From the NCBI GenBank assembly GCA_034508935.3, contig CM067452.1, positions 42,990,225 through 43,054,224 on the forward strand: a DNA stretch of 64,000 bases, read 5' to 3'. The translations under genes and the position numbers were made by a program. The stretch comes from Berghia stephanieae. Its lineage: Eukaryota; Mollusca; Gastropoda; Nudibranchia; Aeolidiidae. The notes below the pieces were generated by a model. That model searched no databases. It saw nothing but the letters and a program-made list of their open reading frames with translations, and was not told where the DNA came from. Within the stretch, counting starts at the first letter, position 1, and each line of letters starts with the position of its first letter. Of the stretch, positions 1 to 10,150 are shown piece after piece.

Positions 1-105
1 ATAACGCACTTTAAAATAAAACTACGCATTTATGCCTTTTTTGTTCCACATTACACCTTGTTATCATCAAGGTTGTGTGGGTGATTTAAGCAATTCTTTT
101 CTTAC

Positions 106-502
106 ACAAAATTCTGTTTGTTTTGTTTTGTTTGTTTTTAAGGGTTTTACGGCGCTTGCAACACATTTAGGTTATATCAGCGCCAGTAAAAAGGAAGAAA
201 ATGGGATAGTAAAAAGTTCTAGAATTACAATTGAAGCATCCAAGAGAAAGTAAGACATAGGGGAACTGGGAACAAATAGGGATCAGATGTAGATTCCAAG
301 AGTATACCACCAATGTACTTAGTTTGAGATCACCTATAAGTCTCATCCGGACACAAGAACAAAATCCACAAAGAGGAACACACTCAAATGCTTACATTAT
401 ACATTAAAAAATAACATATATACTAATACATAACAGAGAGATGATTTACAAGGAAAAAAATATCATCTCCCAAAACAATAACTATGCATTTGACAAAATT
501 CT
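106..502 (-). mobile_element. Family A retroposon copy 1, 5'-truncated
   Basis: The body (116-492) matches other family A copies but stops after the stretch reading atgcatttgac. A 10-bp direct repeat, acaaaattct, flanks it at 106-115 and 493-502. Read on the minus strand, the element ends at the low-coordinate side in an A-rich tail (AAAACAAAACAAA-like). Loss of the opposite end fits 5' truncation by target-primed reverse transcription. Confidence 0.8.
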
Positions 503-1029
503 TGTAAATAGTAATTGATACAAGAGTTTAAAACACTTTATCCATCACAACACTAAAACACCAGTATAGACAGAACAATATATTTCAAAAATTAAATAAA
601 CAATTAAAATTAACATTTATATATCACTTTTCTACCAACACACCATGCTGAAAGTGCCTTTTTATGTTTCATTTAATTCAACAGTAGGCCCTATGCCGGC
701 TTAAAATTAGGCTGACCAGAACTTCAGACACCACTCAGCGGAACCCATGCCGAAAGAGGAAATTTTGCATACAAGAAAAGGGAATTGGGATGGTATTTGA
801 CATTGCTTTTACATATTATATAGTTCTAAAAAGATAACTAATTACAACAATTCGATATAAGATAAGAAAGAATTCATCCTTGTTTGGAAATTATAATTCT
901 GTATCACAACACAATTCGGTAAAATATAAAATGTAAATAATAATGTACATTATTCATCCAAAAAAGGAAATTTTTGTACAGACGTATAAAATGCCGACAA
1001 AGATACATACATAAATATAATGGCTGCCT
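503..1029. other. Gene-free AT-rich stretch with a dispersed repeat
   Basis: No exon or transposon ORF is visible. Around 840-950 the sequence (aattcatccttg, then attctgtatcacaaca and aattcggtaa) matches 20,030-20,080, just beyond the truncated RTE, so it is part of an older dispersed repeat. Confidence 0.5.
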
Positions 1030-1588
1030 CTAAAAAAATACCTTAAACCGCAAAGAATTTAATAAATTGTACCAGTTTCTTCATTATCTTTGTACTAATT
1101 CTTACGATGAACCGAAATACTTCTAAGCAGGACTTTCTTTAAACCGAAACAACTTGAGAGCACCTTCCCTTTTTCTCTCTCTATTTTTCTTCAAAAATTC
1201 GGGAAGGTGGCCACACGTAATAATGCCCGGCGATAATAAACAAAGAGAGTAAGTACCTATAAGATGAAGGTGAGTGGTGGGGTGGGGGTGGGGTTAGGCA
1301 AACACTTCAATTACTGAATTTGGGCTTGGCCAACACCACAATCGCACAGATTGGAAAAGGAAGACAGCGGGTTACTGGCGGGCGAAAAATGAGGAAAGAG
1401 GGGGAGTTGGGGTGTAGAATCACGCAAGCGAGATGTTCTCGCTCGTGTGTTGATGCTTTGGATTTTCAACACGACAATAAGGGGCTGGGTGGGTGGGTGT
1501 GGTGTGTGTGAGGGGGGGGGGGGGGGGGTTTGACAGCTACCATTGATATGCCATTTCATTTCCTTTTTGTTTAAATATGCGTGTATGA

Positions 1589-1622
<34 letters not shown>

Positions 1623-2196
1623 CTATGTAATTAGGTCTTTGAACCTAATGGCTTTTCAACAAAAGAGGGGTGTGTAGTAGTAGTAGACAGCTTAGCATTG
1701 ACACGCCTTTTCATTTCCATTTCACTTCACCTCTGAGTAGTTGCGCATCATTCATGATCAATTATCGCACAAGAACTTTTGATCTTATTTTAGCTTTACA
1801 TTTTACAAAAAGAAAGCACTGTGCTTACACGTTGGAGTTTAAAATCAAAATGCTATGTGAAGTTGATGATAAAAAAAGTTGAGCAAGAAGGTGATATAAT
1901 GTAAAAAACACAGCATCCCGAACTCAACTCTTTCAACAATTTTGATTGGAAAACGAAAACTCCCAAAAATATTTTTAAAACACACCCCAAAAAAAATTAT
2001 TTTTTTTCAAAGGTTACAAAGACAGCATTTATTCAACAACTCCATTTATGGCGAAACCCATGATACGATTAAATGAACAAATTCCTTAAATAGTTGAAAA
2101 ACATCGCAAAACGGGAACTTGCTTTAAACCAAAATGTCTTTAAACCGAAATGGTATAGAAGGTCCCCAAAATTTCGGTTTAAAGTAATTCTACTGT
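1030..2196 (+). mobile_element. Tigger/pogo-like DNA transposon remnant, copy 1
   Basis: The right end closes with the inverted repeat ggtttaaagtaattctactg followed by TA, matching the ends of the copy at 46,626-51,383. Inside is a fragment of a CENP-B-type helix-turn-helix (KRKHCAYTLEFKIKMLCEVD, about 1,810-1,870), the N-terminal DNA-binding part of pogo/Tigger transposases; the DDE part is absent. The left end is frayed near 1,030. At about 1.17 kb it has the same deleted structure as the other copy, so it belongs to a non-autonomous family. Confidence 0.75.
1511..1620 (+). repeat. Two long G runs
   Basis: About 18 consecutive G at 1,511-1,528 and 31 at 1,590-1,620, inside the Tigger-like element. 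The other copy has a C run in the matching place (47,727-47,743), so the run existed in the family before both insertions and has since expanded. Confidence 0.9.
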
Positions 2197-2445
2197 ACTT
2201 AGTTTGAGATCATCTAAAAGCCTCATCCAGACATAAGCACAGGTCCCTACTAAGAGAAATACACTCAAATGTTTACAAATCATATATAATATGTAAAACT
2301 GAACATAATGCAGTGCATAATAGAGAGATGATTTACAAGGAAAAAAATTTCATCACCCAAAACTAACTATACATTTGACTGTTTCCCTCTCAGCCAGGAT
2401 ATCCGCCCAGGGCCAGGACAAAACCAAGTAACTTATCCATAGAAT
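2197..2445 (-). mobile_element. Family A retroposon fragment, copy 2
   Basis: Sequence from tacttagtttgagatcat onward follows the middle to 5' half of family A and abuts the Tigger-like end at its TA. The other half is not present to the left, so the copy was split or truncated at the Tigger insertion site. Confidence 0.65.
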
Positions 2446-2909
2446 TCCTTCTCACTGTTAAGAGTGGAAAAGGATATTCCATCCATTTTAAGAAATCGAC
2501 TGTATTCAAATTATGAGAAGAACCACTAACTGTTATCAATTCAATGCAAGTTCTCCTACCTCATTGTCATACTCGTTAATTGGAAGGCTGACAGACAACC
2601 CACGTGCTAATAATGATGGCACTTGTTTTCGATGGGATTTGATGAAACAATTTAATTTGTCAATAAAATCATCACGATGTCTAATCAATCTCATTATACA
2701 CGCAAACCATCTTCATGTCAATTGTAAACACCGTGCAATATTTGGTGACGATTGAATGGGTGTTTTAGTGCCTTAGAGTTATGAAAAACCAATTTCCAAA
2801 TATATAAAAAGATAACACTTTCATCAACATATATAATACAAACTACTACAGGAATATTTTATTAAAAAATCTAAACACGTAGAATCAATCTAATAAGTAA
2901 AGGCAAAAA
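2446..2909. other. Gene-free stretch
   Basis: AT-rich DNA with no recognised exon, promoter or repeat. An 80-codon open frame at 2,513-2,755 has no protein-like features. Confidence 0.4.
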
Positions 2910-2911
2910 CC

Positions 2912-2984
<73 letters not shown>

Positions 2985-3206
2985 ATATATATATATTGAA
3001 TCGTGTTTGATACAAATATGGTACGAAAAGTGCTCGACATGTAGTAATGGAGCGAATTATTATTTAAAATATTCACCACAATGTTTGGGGCAGCCTACAT
3101 CAATGTTTCAGCATAAACATTGATGTAGGCTGCCCCAAACATTGTGGTGAATATTTTAAAATAATATATATTATATATATATATATTATATATATATATA
3201 TATATG
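2910..3206. repeat. (TA)n arrays flanking a perfect 46-bp hairpin
   Basis: TA dinucleotide tracts occupy about 2,910-2,995 and 3,163-3,206. Between them, 3,063-3,108 and 3,115-3,160 are exact inverted copies of each other (46 bp each) around a 6-nt loop, cagcat. See findings. Confidence 0.9.
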
Positions 3207-3333
3207 TGAAATTTAGATAAGGGTAACAAAGAGAAGGTAACATTAAGTGCTCCTTTTTGTTTACAATAATGGATGGCCAGACGTTTCAGGTGTCACCTTT
3301 ATCAAAAGACATGGACAACAAATCAGATGAATA

Positions 3334-3575
3334 TGACAGGATAGTTCCTAGAGATTTTTGCTACTTTTCAAAATTGGAAGAAAAAAAATGTATTAAAAAT
3401 GAGCATGTGCATAGATAGTCCTATTCAACTATCATTAACATGTAAAAAACTAAAAACATTAGCTTTGATACTACGCCTATAATTTGTCTCATAAAAATGT
3501 AATAAATAGGCATGGGGTAAAAGTAACCAGGGTAAACTACGAATAGAGTTGGTGTTAGGGTTGGTGGGTTAAGGT
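3334..3575. mobile_element. MITE-like element, copy 1 (TTAA-type)
   Basis: Similar along most of its length to 21,225-21,465: both share agagatttttgctactttt, aataaataggcatggggtaa and a terminal ttagggttg...gttaa. The right end here keeps gggttggtgggttaa; the left end is eroded. Confidence 0.55.
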
Positions 3576-3597
3576 CGACTCACATACAGGCACTTCT

Positions 3598-4125
3598 CTA
3601 ATCTTTGTTTTATTGTTTGTTTTGAAGGGTTTTACGGCACTTGCAACACATTCAGCACCAGTAAAAAGAAGAAAATGGAATAGTCGAAATATTCTAGATT
3701 TAAAATCAAAGCACCCAAAAACAAGAAAGACAAAGGGGAATTTGTTCAAATAGGAAACAGAGGTAGATTCCAAGAGCATACCAAAATGTACTTAGTTTGA
3801 GATCACCTTAAAGTCTCATCCAGACAGCAGCACAGGATCCCAATAAGTGGAACACACTCAAATGTTTACAGAATACATAACTAACAATACATAACAGAGA
3901 GATGATTTACAAGGGAAACAAATATCGTCTCCCAAAACTATAACTATACATTTGACTGTTCCCCCCCCCCCCCCCCCCACCCCCTCACAGTCAAGGACTC
4001 CAGCCAGGGCTGTGACAAAACTAAGTAATCCCATTCCAAGACAAAGACAGAGAACAACTTGGAAAACAGATATAAGGGGATAGAAGACACAACGTGGATG
4101 TCTAAGGACCCCGCCCAATTTCTAT
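3598..4125 (-). mobile_element. Family A retroposon copy 3, near full length
   Basis: Runs from the tail side (tttgttttattgtttg) to the opposite end near gatagaagacacaacg. It contains a C run (3,961-3,978) where other copies have ctccc. No convincing target-site duplication was seen. Confidence 0.7.
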
Positions 4126-4829
4126 TCTTAAAATTTCTAGTTAGTATTAGCATAAGTGCCTGCTCCACTTGTTTTTCTGAATTGATATTGGCATAATATC
4201 AGAGTTGACCCAATCTCTCAATCATCTATGTGTTACATGTGTGTGTTGAGAATAGAGCTCATAGCTTTAAAAAAGCTAACTCGCCAATTACATTTCATGT
4301 TGTTCATTTGTTAATCTACTGACTTCAAGAAGTTGTGAGAGGGACTCAATAGAGATAATACAATTGGAATCACCTTTTATAGAGGAGAAGATGGTGTTAA
4401 TGGCAAAGCGTCTCTCTTGTAGCCAGGCAATGGGTGCTTTACCAGTCTGGTCTTTATTTCAACTCCCATCACTCCCATATATTATCTTCTGCAACCCTTT
4501 CATGTCTTATTATTCATTCAAGCAGTATTTCATATCAATTGATAAAGGCTAAAACCTGAAACTTCCAATTCATTCGTCTTTGTACATAAACAGGACATCG
4601 TCCTCACTATTTCAAGCCTCGAGAAGATAAAATGATTTGCGTAGATGGGGAAAGAAAATCATAGTTTTACCAAGAGAGGTTAAATGAAATCTTGCAACAA
4701 TTCTCATTTTGATGATTGCATTAAAATTACAATCCTTGAGTAAAAGGTAGGCTTAATTATTCATTAAAAGTAAAAGGCAATGGTAGTGGCTTGACAGTAG
4801 ACAAGATCACACAATTTCTTTTCCCTTGG
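4126..4829 (-). other. Probable 3' UTR/downstream region of the CUB gene
   Basis: This follows the stop codon of the tail exon on the minus strand. It carries no other gene, one degenerate hammerhead-like motif on the plus strand (4,539-4,562) and no obvious poly(A) signal of the AATAAA form. Confidence 0.4.
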
Positions 4830-4920
4830 TCACAGTCTCCCGTAAGATGGTGGTTGATCCCCTACAGAATTGACATCAGCTTCTGTGGCTGCAGCAGACT
4901 GGCTAAGGGCACCATCAGTA
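4830..4920 (-). CDS. Cytoplasmic tail exon with PPSY and stop
   Basis: The acceptor is TTCCTTAG; the open frame after the completed serine codon is TDGALSQSAAATEADVNSVG and then DQPPSYGRL followed by TGA at 4,832-4,830. PPSY fits the PPxY class of motifs that bind WW domains, for example those of Nedd4-family ligases. The phase with the transmembrane exon is exact. No clear AATAAA was located close downstream on the minus strand. Confidence 0.78.
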
Positions 4921-5113
4921 CTAAGGAAGATAAAAGGAAAATTTTAAAGATGAACTTCATGATAAATAGTTTTCATTCATCACACCATAATGTTTGTATG
5001 TAAACATTCCCAACAAGCAAAGTCACATCTTTCTAATCCTGTGTTTTATGTGCCTTTTTTCAGAGGAAACAAATGTGGATTCTTATTGGAATTTTATATC
5101 TATCTGTGTGTGA

Positions 5114-6075
5114 TCATAATTATACTTGAAATGTTATATATAAGTATATATTTCAAGTATAATTATCATCAACTTCTACAATACTGTTTCGAGCATTCGC
5201 TCTCATCAGGAAGTGAAAGCATGAAGATGTTAGTTCGTTTCTTCTGTTGAGTGTTGCCATGTTCGGTTTTCTGATGTCGAAGAATTTTTCTTCTAAGCAG
5301 ATTTTGCAAATCTTAGTAGAGGGGGAGTACGACTGTGCTCTGGAGATGATTTTACATGTAATGCTGTGTTGTATGTTTTTTCTTTGAGGTTCCAAATGTG
5401 TTCGCTTAGTGTAGTTGAATGTCATTTGTGTATGTTTCTGAAGGAATATTTATGCAGATTGTATCTGGTTTTGAATAAACACTCAGTGAGGCCAACATAT
5501 GTTTCTTGTTTTGGTGTGTCTGGGCGTGTAACTGTGGGTTGGTAAATAACGTTTTGAGTCAGGCAATTGCCGTTCAGTGGGCATGTTGCCTAGGTCCTGC
5601 AGCTGCATTTTTTATCTATGTTGTTGTTGGGCTGAGCTGACTGTGATCGTTTTCGTCTGTTGTAGGAGGAAATAGTGTTGTGTATGTTTGGCATGCAGAT
5701 GTATCCTATTTTGATGGTGATTTTGTTCATGGTTGGGTATAAGACGTGACTGGGAGGGAAGCATATTTGTATTAGCTTGAAAAATTTGTTACCGATAGAG
5801 GTCGTCACATTGTTGCTGTAGGGTGGGTTGAACCATGTTATATTTCATTTTCTTCCACGTTTTTTCGTTGGGGTGGTAATGGTCTCTTCTTCATATTTTA
5901 GTTTGTACTCATCGCCACTTTTTTGTAGTGCGTCTGTGTATGGTGGGATTGCATCCTTGAATATGTTGTTTGTAGAGTTGTTAGATACGTAGAGTTGTTA
6001 GATAGACACTTGCTAATGCTCTCTGGGATATTTTTTTTATTATAGATGGCGGATGATTGCGATGTCTATGGACGT
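5114..6075 (-). mobile_element. Penelope-like element remnant (C-terminal RT flank and GIY-YIG)
   Basis: Minus-strand frames encode IPPYTDALQKSG, then TWFNPPYSNNVTTSIGNKFF, IGYICMPNIHNTISSYN, a Cys-containing linker (KKCSCRT), TYVGLTECLFKTRYNLHKYS and finally KICKICLEEKFFD. These follow the order of Penelope-like proteins: end of the reverse transcriptase region, linker, and GIY-YIG endonuclease. The reverse-transcriptase core is absent. The fragment is broken by a few stops or frame changes, so it is an old, dead copy. A 17-bp hairpin (5,114-5,164) and the hammerhead fold close its 3' side. It lies in the last intron of the CUB gene, in the same orientation. Confidence 0.8.
5172..5214 (-). 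ncRNA. Hammerhead ribozyme, type I, in a Penelope-like element
   Basis: Read 5' to 3' on the minus strand: stem I strand ACTTC (5,214-5,210), core CTGATGA (5,209-5,203), stem II GAGC/GCTC closed by a GAAT loop (5,202-5,191), core GAAA (5,190-5,187), a three-pair stem III ACA/TGT with loop GTAT, cleavage-site A at 5,177, then GAAGT pairing with the first strand. All conserved core bases are present and all three stems pair without mismatch. Hammerhead ribozymes are known in Penelope-like elements, and this one lies at the 3' end of the Penelope coding remnant. Activity is inferred from structure only. Confidence 0.85.
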
Positions 6076-6094
6076 ACAATGGGATGATGTTGGG

Positions 6095-6720
6095 TTTTGA
6101 GAATGGTTGGTAGGTGCCGTTGTTCAGGTTGATAGTAATGTATCAAAACAAAGCTTAGTTCGTATCCTTTCCGTCTATCATTTTAAATGTCAGCATAGTC
6201 ATTCCTCCCATCTACACAGAGCCACCAACGATGCACCAGTTATTGCATTGCGTCGAAGAGGATTTCATGTCACAAATTTTGACACCATCGAGTCACCTCG
6301 GCTTGCACCTGGCAATCACTGGATAAAATTTGCATCCTTGAGATGTCTATTAATTCTTAAGAAAAGAAAAAAGCCACTTGCAGCAATATCGGAATTGTAA
6401 GGGGGGTGAGCTATGACTTTAAGAAAACTTCCTCTTTCAATGTGGTCATGCATTTGTGTGAGCATTCTTGGTATCCGATGGGCATAAACCCAGGATTTCT
6501 CGAATTAAATATCTAACTCTTCCCAATGAAATTCTAAGCCTTTGCGAAATGTCAGATTGTTTTATCTGTCGACTGGCTTGATTAAGTTTGTCAATTTGTT
6601 CTTGATTTGCTTCGCACGATGCAGTTTGTGGACGACCACTGCGAGCCTGCTCTAGGAAACAGCATCAGTTCCCGTAAAGCACTTTACCCACTTTTGAACT
6701 GTTCAAATACAAACACACAA
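6095..6720 (-). mobile_element. Mariner-like transposase remnant, internally deleted
   Basis: The minus strand encodes a second helix-turn-helix (GRPQTASCEANQEQIDKLNQ, later SDISQRLRISLGRVRYLIRE) of the mariner/Tc1 type, and then, after a deletion of the catalytic middle, the HPPYNSDIAASGFFLF segment that carries the last aspartate of the DD34D triad in mariner proteins (usual form HPPYSPDLAPSDF). Several stops interrupt it. It lies beside the Penelope remnant in the same intron. Confidence 0.7.
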
Positions 6721-7105
6721 GTCACCATAAGTACGTTTCAGCCGTTTGAATATTTATCGATGTACAACTCTCTGCTGTTTATTGCATTTTTTTTTGGTGT
6801 GATTTTTTCATCTGACATGTTGGAATAAAGGTTCTTTCAAAAAAGATTTATTAAAATCAAGAAATATAAGTTTAACAAAATTTGGTTACCTAATAGAAGA
6901 ATAAATAATGCGAATTTTGATGTATAGTTTATATTGGTGAGTTTAATACAATCGTAAATATTTAATAGGCGCCAAGCCTTTTTCAGTTAAGCCTAGTAGA
7001 TATGTGTAGTCTTGATAGGTTGTTCCAATGGAGGCTAAGAGTGGAAATGGTTAATTGGAACGCCACTTAATTCGTATGATTTCTCTGTGATGAAGCTGTT
7101 CTGAT
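6721..7105. other. Gene-free intron sequence
   Basis: Nothing recognisable; AT-rich intron between the mariner remnant and the TAA array. Confidence 0.4.
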
Positions 7106-7330
<225 letters not shown>

Positions 7331-7372
7331 CCATACACACAACACTCACCACATGCTTCAAAGCCTACTCAC

Positions 7373-7532
7373 CTATGGAGGTTTAACTCATGAGACTCTC
7401 GAGTACTCATCTCATTTTCCCGTTGGCCTCTGACACGCTTTATACACCAGATGATCAGAAAACAGATGACACATAAGACAAAGACTGACACGCAAACTGC
7501 TATAATGATACCAGTCTTATCATCATCATTGC
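7373..7532 (-). CDS. Transmembrane exon of the CUB protein
   Basis: The acceptor is GAAATACAG and the donor GTGAGT; 160 bp. After the acidic stretch NDDDK the exon encodes a hydrophobic helix, IIIAVCVSVFVLCVICFLII, followed by the basic stop-transfer WCIKRVRGQR and a serine- and glutamate-rich juxtamembrane segment. This orientation puts the CUB domains outside and the C-terminus in the cytoplasm. The final AG is completed by the first base of the exon at 4,920. Confidence 0.9.
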
Positions 7533-8711
7533 CTGTATTTCAAAAGTAATAGGAGGATCTTGCGTCAAAATCAAACTGAATTAACAATGAATTATATTTC
7601 AAATTTACAATTAAATGTATGGTTTTTTTTATTTTAACAATGACTGTGTCATTAAAAAAAACCCACAAAAGGTGTGAACTCAGCCACTATCCATTAATTG
7701 TGCTCAAATGGCTTAACATTAACAAGGGGTCCTTAGCCAACAATAGCATAATATAGGAAAAGACTTAAAATTTCGCTTTACTATATTTTTCGACAGGGCA
7801 TAGTGTCACATATTTTAAACCTGAGTACAATGTCAGAATGTGAGTAAAGAGCCTTTTTTTTTTTTTTTACTGGACTACTCCTCTTTGAATCACCCACAGC
7901 AGGACCTCATATCATCATTTAAATCCTGCAAATTTCATAAGAATTGATAGAATCATTTTATCACAATAAATCCTTTAATAAATACAGCCATTAATTGGAA
8001 ACCATTCCAATATCCCATTGGTATTTCAAGGTATATCCAGTAAAAAGTCTTTGGTACTTTCAAGTGTCATAAGTCTAATCTATTATTATTTTTTAAATGC
8101 CTATTTTTGCATACACTTACAGGCTTTATTATAGGATCAATTTTGACCGTTGATGGCTCAAAAGATTTTTCTTGGTTTAACGTATTTCTCAATATCGCAT
8201 AATCATTAATATAAATGAGTGCCTATGCCCAATAAGACTTTTAATTCTGTGATTTCCCATAAAAACCCACACAATGTTTTTGTCCCTCCATGAAAATGCC
8301 ACACCATTCGCAACATGTGATGGCATTATTTTGCTTTATGCATGTTTTCACCGCATATTTCGTCAAACCTTTTTTATATATTGAATCTATGGCCATTTTT
8401 TTCATCTCCTGGTACTGGTATAATTTGTGGATAACGGACTGACGTGATATTGAGGCCCTCATCTATTACTCTAATAATATTAATGTTTTTACTGGTATTT
8501 ATTTGGGATTTAGGTAACCTGAAAATCGTCTCACCCAAAATTACTTTCTTGAATTTGTTGCAAACAAATTGCCAATTAGTGTTTTCAATTATTTCAATTC
8601 CCCATGCTATAGCTAAACAAATTAAGTTTGTTAGCTCATGAACAATCTCCAATGAAAACCCCTACATGAAAGATGTTCCATCAACAAACTCCTCATATTC
8701 CAAAAAGCACA
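7533..8711. other. Intron; decayed SINE and an unexplained minus-strand frame
   Basis: 7,690-7,935 resembles the tRNA-SINE family at 9,864-10,150 (tgtgctcaaatggctt, acaaggggtcctta, gagtaaagagcc) but is strongly decayed. At 8,241-8,652 two overlapping minus-strand frames of 73 and 92 residues are open; they resemble no family I know. The CUB exons on either side join directly in phase, so no exon is required here. Confidence 0.45.
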
Positions 8712-8975
8712 AAACGGAAAACTCAAAATTCCAACTAGCCATTTGAAATGGAACAACAGCAAAACAAGAAACTTGGCATTTAAATCTCCCACTCGAGAAC
8801 AAACCATCATCTTTACTCTATCTTTGCTCTACCATCCGACTTTGGAACTCCCTACCAACCAATTGTAAACAACCCTTTCGACTGATGACTTCGAAAAATC
8901 GCTCCCTGCTTCCCTCTAAAACCCCTGTTACTGGAAAATCGGCCATACAATCTTCAGCCTGAACTTTGGCCTTAA
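8712..8975 (+). mobile_element. LINE 3' end fragment, plus orientation, (GAA)n tail
   Basis: A plus-strand frame reads RLWNSLPTNCKQPFRLMTSK and ends in a stop at about 8,960. RLWNSLP is the usual C-terminal motif of CR1/L2/Jockey-type reverse-transcriptase proteins. The sequence runs straight into GAA repeats, which would be its 3' tail. Confidence 0.65.
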
Positions 8976-9232
8976 TGGAAGAAGAAGAAGAAGAAGAAGA
9001 AGAAGAAGAAGAAAGAAGAAGAAGAAGAAGAGAAGAAGAAGAAGAAGAAGAAGAAGAAGAAGAAGAAGAAGAAGAAGAAGAAGAAGAGGAGGAGGAGGAG
9101 GAGGAGGGGGGGGGGAGGAGGGAGGAGGAGGAGGAGGAGGAGGAGGAGGAGAGGAGAGAGAAGAAGAAGAAGAAGAAGAAGAAGAAGAAGAAGAAGAAGA
9201 AGAGAAGAAGAAGAAGAAGAAGAAGATAGAGG
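8970..9232 (+). repeat. (GAA)n/(GGA)n purine array
   Basis: Almost pure purine strand for 260 bp, with GAA at both ends and GGA and G9 in the middle. It links two LINE 3' ends that point at each other. Polypurine GAA arrays can form triplexes. Confidence 0.95.
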
Positions 9233-9437
9233 GAAGCAGGGAGCGATTTTTCAAAGTCATCAGTCGAAAGGGTTTGTTTACAATTGGTTGGTAGGGAGTT
9301 CCAAAGTCTGATGGTAGAGGGATGATAGAGTAAAGATGATGGTTTGTTCTCGAGTGGGAGATTTCAAAATCAAATGCTGAGTTTCTTGTTTTGTTGTTGA
9401 TCCATTTCAAATGGCTAGTTGGAATTTTGAGTTTTCC
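9227..9437 (-). mobile_element. LINE 3' end fragment, minus orientation
   Basis: Inverted, imperfect copy of 8,712-8,922; its minus-strand frame contains the same LWNSLPTNCKQ-like segment. Its tail would be the near side of the purine array. Confidence 0.65.
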
Positions 9438-9472
9438 AAAGAAGAAGAAGAAGAAGTTACAATATTCCTTAC

Positions 9473-9661
9473 CTCTAGGTGATGGATACTCTCTTGTGTA
9501 GTAATGGACATTGTAATGGTTAGTGTCAGGCCAATTATTCGGCTTTGCCGCAAAATAGAAGTGGAGGTAAAGGACTCGCTCTGAACTTCGAAATACCAGT
9601 CCAGAATCAGATGTAAAATTTCCACAAAAACGGCGCAGGGAAGGAGCACTTGGATCAGGAC
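9473..9661 (-). CDS. CUB 3, final exon
   Basis: The acceptor is CAACCCTCAG and the donor GTAAGG; 189 bp, 62 full codons. It reads GPDPSAPSLRRFCGNFTSD, with the canonical CUB RFCGN cysteine, then VLYLHFYFAAKPNNW and YYTREYPSPRG. It ends in phase 1 and joins the transmembrane exon. It lies about 35 bp from the decayed LINE end at 9,227-9,437. Confidence 0.9.
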
Positions 9662-9863
9662 CTGAGGGTTGTTAAAATGGTGATGATGATGATGATGGCT
9701 CATGAATGGAATTTGTGAAATGAATTCAAATAAAGAGTGCCATTCAAAGATCTTATTACAGAAAAGGATGTGCTTATTTTTTTCTGCCGTTTTTCTTAAG
9801 TAATGCAGCCATGTTTTTATTGTTATTTTTGTTGTAGGCTGTAGAAGGGTTTGGTATAGAAAT

Positions 9864-10150
9864 TGAGCTTTTTTATATAGCGCAATATCCACTAAACATG
9901 CTCAAGGCGCTTTACAAGGGGTCCCTGGCCAGCAGGAACACTTAAAAACGTATTATGAGACATGACAATCTTTTTCAGACAAAGACAACGCTGTTAACGG
10001 TCAGGTACTCATTTTACCTGAGTATGGTGAGAGAATGTGAGTAAAGAGCCTTTTCCAAGGACTCAACTATGCACAGAGCGAGGCTCAAACCCAGGGCCTT
10101 CTGATCCAAAAGTAAGTGTCATACAACAGGCCACATAGCTGCACAGATGA
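9864..10150 (-). mobile_element. tRNA-derived SINE, family B copy
   Basis: On the minus strand it starts with a tRNA-like head (A-box region tgtggcctgttgtatgac, B-box region gggtttgagcctcg), followed by gagtccttggaaaaggctct and a tail of agcgctatataaaa type. Close copies are at 56,554-56,860 and 61,912-62,210. Confidence 0.75.

Noticed and set aside
8881-8900. Plus-strand ctgatgacttcgaaa, hammerhead look-alike
   Set aside because: No room for stem II between the two core boxes and no stem I; it is part of a LINE coding sequence.
9864-10150. Host exon because of good GT/AG sites
   Set aside because: The sequence recurs at 56.6 and 61.9 kb as a tRNA-derived SINE.
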